Below, in pieces: positions 21,740 through 31,755 of a stretch of 64,000 nucleotides of DNA. Source of the stretch: Thozetella sp. PMI_491 (lineage: Eukaryota; Ascomycota; Sordariomycetes; Chaetosphaeriales; Chaetosphaeriaceae). Where the stretch lies: positions 124,001 to 188,000 of the forward strand of contig MU270105.1 in NCBI GenBank assembly GCA_021432635.1, read 5' to 3'. Positions within the stretch are counted from its first letter, which is position 1. The number at the start of each line of letters is the position of its first letter. Made by a program: the position numbers and the translations under genes. Below the pieces are notes generated by a model, which worked only from the letters and a program-made list of their open reading frames with translations, was not told the origin of the DNA and did not search any database.

Positions 21740-22393
21740 GTGTTCTTATTTGCAGACCCTGACACTATGCTGGGGATTCTACCCCTACCTATGTCTTGCA
21801 TAATTCTCGAAGACCATCAGACCAAGTTCACAACTCAAATAACCGACTTACGCCTCGGTGAAACGAGACTGCCTCGCTTACAAGAAATTCGGTTCACTAC
21901 TCTTGACATTCCATACTGGCCAACAGCACTCTTGACCAATCTTCAAAAATTATACATTGATGCAGAATCTATTCAGCTGCCTCGTAACATTTCATATGCC
22001 TCTCTAGAGAAACTTCATCTTTCCTTTCACCAGCTCGGGACGGATCTGTTGCATGCGTTTGTGGAACGACACCAAAAGCTTCAGGAGCTGCACCTTGATA
22101 TTAAACTCACATTGGGGCCTCTAAATACTTCAGAAGACGCTTTTTCAGATCTCCTACGGCGTCTACTAAGCAATGAATTAAGCGAGGAGTTAGCGGACTC
22201 GATTCTAGCAAGTGCCGAAAAAAATGCTGCAGGCGAGAGGCGATTGCTATTAAAAGGTGTCCGGAGTGGACTAGCTGAGAGGGTAAAGGATGAGTGTACA
22301 AGAGAGAAAATAAGTCAAGAATTCACGGAAGTTTTTGCTCAATTGAAAGAGGGAGAGCAGAGGAGACACTCGAAGTTATTCACAGAGTTGTAG
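21740..22393 (+). CDS. Hypothetical leucine-rich protein in the insert
   Basis: Open frame of 217 residues. The middle has spaced leucine-rich segments (ITDLRLGETRLPRLQEI, LLTNLQKLYID, SYASLEKLHLSF, RHQKLQELHLDI) like the degenerate leucine-rich repeats of fungal F-box proteins. The end is charged and helical (KDECTREKISQEFTEVF). No F-box is visible, so it may be a 3' fragment whose first exons are lost or not recognised. Codon use is AT-leaning, unlike the core genes. The second ATG (21766) is an alternative start. No function is proposed. Confidence 0.35.
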   Translation: MFLFADPDTMLGILPLPMSCIILEDHQTKFTTQITDLRLGETRLPRLQEIRFTTLDIPYWPTALLTNLQKLYIDAESIQLPRNISYASLEKLHLSFHQLGTDLLHAFVERHQKLQELHLDIKLTLGPLNTSEDAFSDLLRRLLSNELSEELADSILASAEKNAAGERRLLLKGVRSGLAERVKDECTREKISQEFTEVFAQLKEGEQRRHSKLFTEL

Positions 22394-23304
22394 GAATTGG
22401 TTCGCATCAGAAACCAGTTTAAGTTCGTTATTCGGGTGGAATATATTGAAGGCGAGCTTTGTGGTTATTTATAATAGACTATTTCTTATTGGAACCTGGA
22501 ATAATTACCTTGATCGCGGCAGTTCTAAATTCGATAATATTAACGTGTCCTTCGTACACCTATAGCTCCTATCAGCATAAAACTACCAATATCGCCGTAG
22601 TGTCTCCTACCTCCTCGCATTACCCACAAGTCTCCAAAGGCGCATAATCCCAATTACACGATAAAACGCGTGCCACATTACTCGAACGCCCCGAAGGGCC
22701 GCGTTCGAGGAATATGCAGGGGGCTGACGAGCTGGTCTGTAGATCTCGAGGAGCTCGTTCCAGGGGCATGCTTAAATCAAGGGGGTTCTTGAATGACGTC
22801 AAGGTATGATGAGATACAGCATATCTATTGACTCGCGGTCTCTTCGAGCCTTAGTAAATAAAGTATACCTAGGCCTCGAACTTGCATATGTACTCTATCA
22901 GATTAAACGGGGGACTGTCTAATCTATACTGTCTCTCTCTCCGGTGCGCGTGCTTGTCGTCCCTATGGGTAACTAACGGTGTTTCTAACCAAGTTCCCCT
23001 CGCGTCACCACGACCTAGCAAGTTTGATAGTTAATTTCGAAAATAGACCCTTGGAATCTACAGAGAATTTCATATCAGAATGTGCAAATTGCCAATGCAT
23101 AGTTATTTAGTCATTGAAGACTTACCAGTTTGGCTGTCCGCAGTGCTTTTACTCAGAGCGTTCATCTCGAGTTGACGCGACCGAAATGTAGCCACATTGG
23201 CATCCTCTAGACGCGAAGGCAACGTGACCAACCTAGGTAGTGATTTCCGGTCTCCACACTACATCTCTTCCGAGCCCAATAACTATATCTTTTTTGAGAC
23301 TTGA
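22394..23304. other. Non-coding part of the insert
   Basis: No coding frame with family content. It contains the small hairpin near 22.7 kb and AT-rich runs. Confidence 0.5.
22681..22709. repeat. 9-bp inverted repeat with 11-base loop
   Basis: CTCGAACGC and GCGTTCGAG pair exactly around CCCGAAGGGCC, whose own outer bases can also pair. It may form a stable hairpin. Nothing ties it to a known terminator or RNA gene. Confidence 0.6.
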
Positions 23305-24974
23305 TCACCTCTCAGCGGCCTTGCATATCGCGTCCGGCAGGAGCGCCGCCCTGTCGATCAGCGTCTTCAAAACGAAATCGCCCTTGACTAATTCCCGGTT
23401 TTGGATATCTTGCATCAGAGATTTTAGATCTTGAGCGTCTTGCTTGATGCTTTGCATGGATGTCTCCAGTGCCAATACCCTCTGGTGAAGCTTTTGGATT
23501 TCTAGAGGCGAGCAATTATCGGCCCCTGTGCAGTTGGGGGACAATGGATGGGAGGCTTCTTTAGTTGAGACATAACAAGGCCTGATTTCTGCCGCTGGCA
23601 GCAGGGAGAAATCCTCATCCCGCTCAGCGCCGCTCTGGCAACCCGAGTCCTCGTGGACTAAAGATGGCGGCTGATGAAGCAATTCTGGGTTGTCAGTCAA
23701 GCCAGAAAAGCCCGATCTCTGCATAATTCTAGGCGGGAGATGTAGCCAGCCTAAGTCAGTACCCATGTCTAACGCCAGAGGCTCTATAGAGGCATCTGTC
23801 GCTGCGGTGGAAGTGAAGCTGAGGCCGAGACCTGATAGCCGACCGGACGGGATGCTTTGCGGCGTCTCCCGAGGGGTGTGTTCACGCGACGAAGGAGTGA
23901 GGGGTGAAATGTTACGCATTGGACTTTCGTAATCTGCGAGGCGAGTTAGGCTTCGAACGGTGCTGAGTTGCCTGGCGGGGCGCCCGGCTGGGACATTGGA
24001 CGTACAAGGCGTGTACTTTCGAGAAAGTTCTTCGTCCGGAACATCTTTCAGCTCCGGAACAATAAGCCTCAACAAGAAGTACCATCGATGCTGTTCGTCT
24101 CCGCGCAGAGTCATGCCCAATTGCCTTTCCTGGTCTTCGTCCAGCCAGTAGTTATGTAGTAGCTTGCCAGGCTGGCATTGGACACCCAGTTCGTGCTGGC
24201 GCAGAGCTTCGGCGGGGTTATCCTTGTTCCGAAAATCAAGCAAACAGATCTTGCAACGGTGAGACGCGCCGTGTGAGTCCTTAAGATGAGTCCTGAAAAA
24301 TGGTCAGCCTGACACTAGTACGGGATGGGATTCATGATGCTGGGTCGCGCGTCGTACTTCACTCGACTCAGATTTTCAAACCCGCCTTTGGCAGATCCAC
24401 ATGTTCGTTGGGATTCGGGGTACACTTTCTGGAACGGGCAGGCCCATCTGCCATTGCAGCAGTGTTAGTCGCAGAAATGTAACATTGCGTTGTGTGGGAA
24501 GGGTAGCCGGACCTCTGGCGTGATGTAGAGACCGTCGACAGAAAACCAGAGCCCTCTGCGCCGGGAGACAATAGTTCAACTGCGCCGGAATCCAACTTGG
24601 CTCGTTTACTCAGTTGCAGATCCATCGAGGTCCATGGAGCGTCCCAGCTGAAGATGGCATCTCGGTCTCGCTTTTGACGGTTCTGATGAAGCGGCATGGA
24701 ATCTATAGGTGGAACTTGGCGCGTCCTGTCCGGGCTTCCTGCGCACCCATGCTCTCGGGAACGGGGGAGGTTGGTCTCCATCAGTGCAACATTGGAGTTT
24801 TGGGTAGGCCTCGTTGAAGGTGCGCTTCGTCCCTGCCGACGCCTTCCACTCCTCCGGTGGAAAGGGAACGGGGAGACCACTGCCGCGTCGCGTGACGCCG
24901 ATGCGGAAAGAGCCGTCGGAGGGGTTCGATGAAGTTAAAGATTGAACGGATTCGCTTTCCAAAATATTGTCCAA
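23305..24974 (-). CDS. C2H2-finger protein, possible regulator, reading frame uncertain
   Basis: The 3' part is well supported: an exon ending at 24513, a 90-bp exon 24358-24447 and a last exon 23305-24292. They join in phase to give WACPFQKVYPESQRTCG.., SRVKTHLKDSHG and HRCKICLLDFRNKD. This is the C2H2-type layout of a fungal finger family in which ACPF..C..H..H is followed by CxxC. A long Ser/Pro-rich tail and a short coiled coil (IQKLHQRVLALETSMQSIKQDAQDLKSLM) follow. The 5' part is unclear: an ATG at 24974 opens one frame to 24606, while the sequence that joins the finger lies in another frame (24880 downwards). Either an intron escapes me or there is a frameshift between about 24.88 and 24.6 kb. 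DNA binding is plausible; the target is unknown. Confidence 0.5.
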
Positions 24975-27889
24975 TCAACCTCCAATACAATACCTATGAG
25001 TACGGCCGGTTTTTAGTGGGGTGGTGTGAATGGAGGCTACCGCCGGTTGGGTTGGGAACACGGGAAACGGAGCCGGAGTTCTTGCGTAGAGAAACGCGCC
25101 GCCGGCTACAGCAGCAGTCGCGAACGTGACGCGTTGCTAAAGTGCTTGCAGAAGAAAGTGGGGGCGGCTTGAACAATGTTGCGATCGGCCGCACACGTGC
25201 CACAGCAGTCCAGTGGTGCACCGGGCTGAAACGAGGACATGAGGTGGCTGCCAGCTGCGGCCACCCGAACTGGACATGGAATTGCAAAATTTAACCCAAT
25301 TGCGAACCCCGCAATTGGCTTATATCATTCAACAGATTGCCCTGAGTGCACAGCCCTCCGTTGCGGCCACTGCCGAGTGACCAAGTTTACGACGCGCCCT
25401 CACTTGAGAAGGACACATTGGGTTGCGGTGACTGCTTGGTGGTTATTTATGTTATTAGTGACGTGCGCAGGTGCGTGTCGGTGCTCACCCCAGGCCAGGT
25501 ATCTGAGGCTTCAAATGCCTAAGCTCTGAAAATCCCATCTAGCGATGCTTCATAATAGAAATGTTACACTGTTGTGGCAACAGCATAACCGTCCCTTAGT
25601 CAAGGTACTCAGTCTCGCAACCTGGTGTCGACCCGAACGAAGGCCAAGAGGCTCTCGGACATAGCGACTTACAATACCGCAGCCGCCTAGTTTCCCCTCC
25701 TCAAATGAGACGTCAGCGACATAATTTGGCTCGAAAATGCGCTGTCCTCGAGCTTCCGTGCTACCGCGCGTGCAGCGTGTCTGACGTTCAGCCTCACCTG
25801 CAACGGCTTGCGCAACTGGCGCCGAACGCACAAAGTACGCTGCTTACCTAACGTACTTGCGCCTCTTTTGCGCAGAACTAGGACGAAATAGCTCAAAGCT
25901 GTGAATAGCACTGCCCTGTGTTTTGCAATTCTCGTAGCGCCACTGCTGTCAATTTCCCGTATGTGCTTAGCCCGAGCCCTGTGGTCTGATTTCGATTCCC
26001 ATCAATGTCCGTGAGGGACAATCCTGAATAGCGAGTCAAACCACCTAAGTTACCAGGTTTTGTTCGTTTTGCAAGAACGCTTCGCAACAGTCACACTGCC
26101 TACCGGGGCAACTTGCGCGTAGTCCTCGCCAGAGCCGAACTTTTACCTCTCTCGCGCTGCGTGCGCGGCTCGTTCAGCATGAAGAGCGTCATCATATCAC
26201 TATATAAACGCCATGCTTTCTCAGCAACTCGAGGCTCGCGGAGGGGTTATCCGGCCTGCTTGGCACTGACTGCTGACTTGTTTCGTTCGAACAAAGATCT
26301 TGAAGGTGTCAGTCCTTTGGCGTAGGCCAATATCTTGCCAGGATCTGTTCTTCAGGGCCTTACTTCCATCAAGATGCCACTCGACACCGTATTACCAAGG
26401 TCAGCTATCCTCGGCCCTTTCCCTTTTGGGTGGAAAACATGGTGGTAACATGCTAACGTGCGCTTAAGCGTGGATACCACGAGTAACGTTGGTGTTACAG
26501 CCAGCTGCAGTGATAGCCTCCACTGCCTGGCACCGTCATCTTATCCCCCCACACAAAACGATGTCAACGAAAACCTCGGGGTACCTACTACTGACCGCGA
26601 ACAAGATCAGAAGGATATCCCCCGGCATACTTCGTGCGACCGCGAGATCAATCTGCTGGGTATTGGCGCCCAGTTCACCAGATTTAAGTGATCTTCAAAT
26701 GTTGTTACAAATGGCGGGGATTGACATTAACTGCGGCGTTTTGAAAGGGGTACAAAAGTAGGATAATTTTGTTTACAAAAATAGCACTGAGGGCTCTTCC
26801 GATAGATCTTTGCGAGTTACTCTTTGCTTGTTGTCTCCCCGCTCGATATTACGGATTCTAGCTTTGTTGGTCCGGGTCGCCGAGGAGTTTTACTTGTACC
26901 AACCTTATCTTTGGGATGGGTTGAGCTGGTGTTCTTCGGGGTGGAGCATGAATATAGTGACAGAGTGTAGTGTCTCCATAGTACCGCTCATAAACGGCAG
27001 GAGAAATTTTGGGGGATTGTTTCATTCTGGGAAGATAGTAGCTCACGTTGCTGTTCGATGGAAAAGGCTAAAATCACATTCACATCAAGTTGCCCCCGCC
27101 CCCCCTAACCCCGAGAGTATGCATCGGCAGAAAATAAAAGATTACCTACTTACTATCATATTATAGGTTTAACTTACTTTTAAGCGTACCTTGCGTCTTC
27201 TCTACTAATATTTGAGATGACATAGGCCTCCCAAAAGTGTGGCGATAGCTTCTTACCATAATATCACAAAAAGTCGCATCGTCAGTAGAACTATATTTCA
27301 TAGTAGTGTAGATAATGTTTCGATCCAAACACAATGCCCGCCACTGGAGAGGAAAGTAGAAGCCGTGGATGGCCAAGGCCTTCATCGACAAGGGTTGCAG
27401 TACCGCCTTTAATGAGCACTTAGACAAGAGTAAAATAAAGCTGGGGTCGTCGAGGTTGCCCGCGCTGCTTCCAAGATCTTGATGTCAGGAAGCTCCAATC
27501 GTTCCTAGGGGTTCTTGTACGAAGGGAGAAACGCAGGACTACAGTTAATTTCCGCCCCGTAGCGTAGCGGAAGGCCGCACATTTTACATGGAACTAGCGA
27601 CCGGTGGCGGTCCGTCTCCTATAGCTGGCTAACCGCTTTGCCTCGATCTCCCAAGCGAAGAGAGGTGGTCAGCTCTCCTGCGGCCTCCCAGAGGTATAAA
27701 TCGGCCGGTCCCCCTTTATCACCCTCCTTCTCCTCTTTCCCCTTTCATCATCCTTTCGATCACTTCCCATTTCAAGACCATGCCGAGCCGAGCCGCGGTG
27801 ACCAGCCTTACGCACGTCAAGCCTGGTTCCCAAGAGCCTACAGACTATCGCAGATGCTCTCTCGTATGCCCGAAACCCCAGACAATTAT
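24975..27889. other. Right part of the insert, mostly non-coding
   Basis: No recognisable gene over 2.9 kb. Near the right border a promoter-like run (GAGGTATAAATCGG at about 27692, then a long CT-rich tract) leads to an ATG at 27780 whose frame crosses the insertion border and stops at 27897-27899. It reads like the severed 5' end of another gene. Confidence 0.45.
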
Positions 27890-28238
27890 TACAGCCTAGA
27901 ATAACTGTATCTGTCTCTGGAAGGCGATAGACAGTACGGTCGAGAAGAATAAACTCTCCTAGTGATGGATCGTTACGAGTATCTTGTTCAAAGGCGCGTA
28001 GGATTTCAAGAGTATCTTCCCAACTAGACTTGTACGCCTCATGGTTTCCCGGGACTAACAGCAAAGCCTTGAACTGTTTCAGCTGTCGAGTCAAGAAAGC
28101 AAGATAGTCGTCCTTTTGTGCCGCGACACAGCCAATATCGCCAAGCAAAGCCAAGTATGGTGCTTTGGGGATAATTTCGAATATGTCATAGGCCTTTGGT
28201 GCCTCCAGGTGCAAGTCGGATAGGATCTGGACAGCCAT
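27890..28238 (-). pseudogene. 5' half of the calcineurin-like phosphoesterase gene
   Basis: From the ATG at 28238 the frame gives 115 residues that match the family up to VILG at 27894, plus the shared TGTA. It has motif I SDLHLE, motif II GDIG and motif III PGNHE, which bind the two metals. Motifs IV and V are absent here and sit in the other half at 20495-20950. Past the junction the frame runs about 75 residues into unrelated insert sequence. The joined gene would encode about 266 residues, a normal size for this fungal family of small metallophosphatases of unknown substrate. No other damage is seen. Confidence 0.8.
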
Positions 28239-28613
28239 GGTGAATAAAACTGCCGCAAAGCATGCATTCCTTAGATGGTATAGCCGACTGGTTCCTAGCT
28301 ATTCCCATAGGAGTCACTATTTCGGCGTGGGATTAGAAAAGCGCGTTAGGTAAAAGTGCGGGGTTGGTCGAAACAGGTCTCTAGCGCTTAGATATATTCA
28401 CAACCCAAGCAGCGTCTCCGATACCTACCTAGGCACCTGCCTTAGCGTCCACTACGATGTTCTACAGGCCCCACATGACTCAATAGAAAATCGCCGTTAG
28501 CGAAGGAAGGGCGCCACGGGCTTATTTAAAAATAAGCCCACCGACACCGTCGATCGAGATTACACCTCCCGCGTCTAAACTATTCCCGCTGCAACGCCAC
28601 TCGATATCTCAGC
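28239..28613. promoter_or_regulatory. Divergent spacer between phosphoesterase 5' half and thioesterase
   Basis: 375 bp between two divergent start codons must hold both promoters. TTATTTAAAAATAAG near 28522 is an AT-rich, TATA-like palindrome about 90 bp before the thioesterase ATG. Confidence 0.4.
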
Positions 28614-29447
28614 ATGGCAGCAGCGGACATCCCCCCTGTTGTAATCTCCCCGTCGGCGCCTCACACCCACACTGTTGTCTTCCTACACGGCCGCGGTGAC
28701 AATGCGCGCAAATTCGCTGACTCACTGAATTACTCGTGCGACTCGCAAAACCGAACCCTCATCGAGGCCTTCCCCGCTGTCCGCTGGGTGTTCCCCCAGG
28801 CCCCGCTGCGCCAATGCGCTAGCTCCCCGGACATTTGGTATCAGTGGTTCGACGTCTGGAACGTGCGAGACTTTGCCGACCGCGAGGAGCTGCAGGCCGT
28901 CGGGCTCAAGGAGGTCGTGCCAACCATCAGAAACCTGCTAGCCACTGAGGCCGCCAAGCTTGGAGGACGGTGGGATCGCGTCGTCCTCGCAGGAATCAGC
29001 ATGGGGGCCGCCACGAGCGTGCACACTCTGTTCAATCTAGACGTGCCGGAAGAGCAAGGCGGCAGACTGGCTGCGTTCTTGGGGTTCTCTTGTCGGTGTC
29101 CCTTCGCTGGCAGGACACTGACGGATATGCGCAGTGTGCTCGGTTTAGAAAGCGTTCCGGACCATGACAATGTCCTTCGCAACACCCCCATGCTGCTCGA
29201 GCATTGCGTCGATGACCCATTGGTTTTGGTCCAGAACGGCCGTGGGCTGAGAGACGTGTTGTGTGGATTCGGTGCGCAGGTCGAGTGGAAAGAGTACGCG
29301 AAGGGAGGACACTGGTTCCACTCGCCGACGGGGATGGACGATGCCATCGACTTTCTTAACCGGCACGTCATGGGAGGAGCCACAGGGAAAGAAGGCGTTT
29401 CACAGAATACCGATACAGTTTCTAGAGACACGATGGACCTGTCCTAG
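28614..29447 (+). CDS. Acyl-protein thioesterase / carboxylesterase-like alpha/beta hydrolase
   Basis: Single exon, 277 residues. It shows the phospholipase/carboxylesterase family pattern: VVFLHGRGDN (oxyanion loop, residues 22-30), WVFPQAPLRQC, the nucleophile elbow GISMG with Ser129, CVDDPLV with the likely acid Asp200/201, and GGHWFH with His233. There is no signal peptide, so it is probably cytosolic. Relatives of this size remove fatty acyl groups from proteins or hydrolyse short esters. The region around 160-190 and the C-terminal tail are longer than in typical yeast Tml25/APT1 (about 230 residues), so this is a divergent fungal subgroup. Confidence 0.8.
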   Translation: MAAADIPPVVISPSAPHTHTVVFLHGRGDNARKFADSLNYSCDSQNRTLIEAFPAVRWVFPQAPLRQCASSPDIWYQWFDVWNVRDFADREELQAVGLKEVVPTIRNLLATEAAKLGGRWDRVVLAGISMGAATSVHTLFNLDVPEEQGGRLAAFLGFSCRCPFAGRTLTDMRSVLGLESVPDHDNVLRNTPMLLEHCVDDPLVLVQNGRGLRDVLCGFGAQVEWKEYAKGGHWFHSPTGMDDAIDFLNRHVMGGATGKEGVSQNTDTVSRDTMDLS

Positions 29448-29710
29448 CTGAAGACGCGGGTCTGGCACTCTCAGCTTCAGAGAACCAAGTTCTTATAGAT
29501 GTATATACTGTGCATTGAACGAATGGCTTGGTTTATGTACATGAAAAGAAAGAGGACAAGTGCAGTTGAAATCTAGCATACAAAGCCAACTCTCATGGCA
29601 TCCTAAGCACCCATTTTCTCAGTGTTAGGTGAGTTTGGACAGAAGAAGCCTATCAGCACTGGCCATTCACGTTGCAAAAGTGCCTAGAAACTTGTATTAG
29701 CATCGGTGTA

Positions 29711-30313
29711 TCACGAAATGGAGCTCATGAAGACATACCACTCGACGTTAGCAACGCCCCAAGCAGCACTGTTGGTGAGCTTGTTCCATGCGCCGATTGA
29801 GAGATCGACGTGGTTCTCGTCACAACCCGGGCAAGTGTCCTGCACTTTGGCAGTGATAGTTTTGCCATTGTCGGTGTCCTTGATCTGGATCAGGCGGCCG
29901 CAGTAGGCTGACTGGTACTCGTCCTTCATCCAGTCTAGATAGGTTCTGCCATCAGCATCCTAATATATAAGATGATGGAAGTCGCAAGAGTATATAATGC
30001 TCTGAAGCACTCACAGTTGCTCAATGCCACGATGATAGAGGAGTCGGAGTTGTAGTTGCCGCACGACCCGGCTCCACCAAACTGCTGGTAGACTGTAGCA
30101 ATACCGCTGTGGCTGTAGAGGGAGTGGAGGTTAGCCCACAGGAGATAACGCGAAGAAGCAACTGTGGAATGGTCTTCCTCACGTCGTGCGCTTGGGCAGA
30201 AGCTCGCCCACAGGCGTGGGGACATCAGCCTCGGGAACAGTAGGCGCGGGGGCGGCTATCGCAACATTGGCCGCAAGGGCGAGGATAGTAGTGAAAACAG
30301 CCGAGGCGTGCAT
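29711..30313 (-). CDS. Secreted double-psi beta-barrel (expansin/RlpA-like) protein
   Basis: Model of three exons: 30183-30313, 30015-30112 and 29711-29934, 150 residues, in phase. The N-terminus is a signal peptide (AVFTTILALAANVAIAAP) followed by a short pro-region ending LLPKR, a possible Kex2 site. The domain has GIATVYQQFGGAGSCG, NYWMKDEYQSAYCGRLI, KTITAKVQDTCPGC, and HVDLSIGAWNKL, with paired cysteines and the conserved Asp. This is the fold of plant-expansin domain 1, barwin and fungal papain-inhibitor-like proteins. It is probably secreted into the wall or medium; no catalytic activity can be asserted. Confidence 0.85.
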
Positions 30314-31755
30314 GTTGGAGGTTGTTTTGAAGGGTCTGGAAAATAGACTGGAAGTACAGTGATGAGAAGGAAGCTGAAGGTTGTTCAGGTGATGCTGTGA
30401 GCTGTTGAGATGATACTGTTGAGTGATAATTCAAGACTCCGGATGGTGGGCGTTCTACCCTCTCTTTATACTCGCGAGAATCCATCTTGCTCGCCCAAAA
30501 GCACTCCTCGATCGCATTCCCGATTCAGGAACAGAGAGTCCCCGCCGACGGCGTCCCCGTTCATCGTGAGGTCGGTGGCAAGGGGCGCCGCCCCTGAATG
30601 TTGGTATACACAGCTTTGAGTTGCAGGAGCCAATCGGGGGGCGCCACGGCCCAGAGTTCAGTCCTACATACTCAACCCTCCAGCAGCCTCTCCCCGGATC
30701 CTACATCAATAATTGTCAGCGCCGACGAATGTAAAAGCAACCCTTGGTCAGGTTACACTGACGCCTCGCCGGTTAGTGCACTCATAGCGGTGCCAAAGTC
30801 AGCCGACTCAACTGTCGACCTAAGCCGAAACCGCGTGTTGGGATACCTAGTGGCAATGGTCAGTCGGAGGCTGCATGCACTGTTCCTTACGAATCATCAC
30901 CTTTCAGAACGGACTATTCCCGCAGGATACCCAATAGAAAGGTAAGGGCTGCCTGGATGGTCTCCATTTGTGGTCAAGTCGATGGGCCGAAAGTGGAAAT
31001 CCTGCTCTTCGGAGCTACGAGGTTCCACGCAGAACTACGAAACAACTCAGAGCGGCCTGATTCGGTTCAATATTGGCAAATACCGCCTAACTTTCGGTAA
31101 CCGGTAGGCTTATGAAAACAGTTATGAAAAAGCGAAATACGCATGGCTTCTAATTGGAACCGTCTCGCCTGACTCTCACTTCATGTGCCACTGCGGAATG
31201 AAGGCGATTGATAGGACGGCGATATGGTAATATTGCTCCGAGTAGGCATAGTCTTCGCTGAGTCTATTCGAAAACGCGGACTTCAATGAAACCCGGGAAC
31301 GAATTCTCTTGGATCGCAGGAATCACAATAACATCCAAGTTGGGGGTAGCCAAGGAACGCCTTAGAAACTCTTGCCAAATAGGGAGAGATTTCTAAGTAC
31401 GACTTCGCGACGTTACCACGAGTCTACTCCTGGTCCTTTTTCGCCTCCATCTGTTATTTTTGGCGACAAAATGCGCGCCTGGTGTTCCAGCTAGGCAAAT
31501 AAATGAATTTTGCATAGTCAAATTCTCTACATCTACCTGCACTTGTCACAATGAAAACAATTTAATACTATTATATCTCTATCTCCCCATCGGCAGCGAC
31601 CAGACCGTCCCAGCTGTTGGCTTTGATAGGCTTGTGTGCAGACTGGAAATATATAGATATATATATATACGGGAATATCATTATATATTCTACATGGAAG
31701 ACTGCCCAGAATAGGATGATTCAGCATATTAACGCGACGGCATCCAGGTCTGTCG
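30314..31755. other. Intergenic, no gene seen
   Basis: Holds the promoter of the barrel-protein gene on the left and the 3' flank of the lectin gene on the right, with a TATATA-rich run at about 31650-31690. No gene or RNA recognised. Confidence 0.55.

Larger units (their letters stand above)
20951..27889. mobile_element. 6.94-kb insert splitting the phosphoesterase gene
   Basis: The two halves of one gene lie on either side. TACA occurs at 20947-20950 and again at 27890-27893, and only one copy is needed in the joined gene, so the insert is flanked by a 4-bp direct repeat. The ends (CTCTTAGTACCC.. and ..CCCCAGACAATTAT) are neither inverted nor direct repeats of each other, and no transposase, integrase or reverse transcriptase was recognised inside. 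It carries a C2H2-finger gene (23305-24974), a leucine-rich ORF (21740-22393) and long non-coding parts. It may be a non-autonomous element, a captured segment inserted during break repair with TACA microhomology, or one end of a larger rearrangement. Confidence 0.6.

Noticed and set aside
20951-27889. Starship, Helitron or LTR element
   Set aside because: No tyrosine recombinase, Rep/helicase, reverse transcriptase, terminal repeats or CTRR end seen; the size is also small for a Starship.
20495-28238. Two independent small phosphoesterase genes
   Set aside because: Each half lacks the motifs that the other has, and the frame rejoins exactly at the shared TACA.
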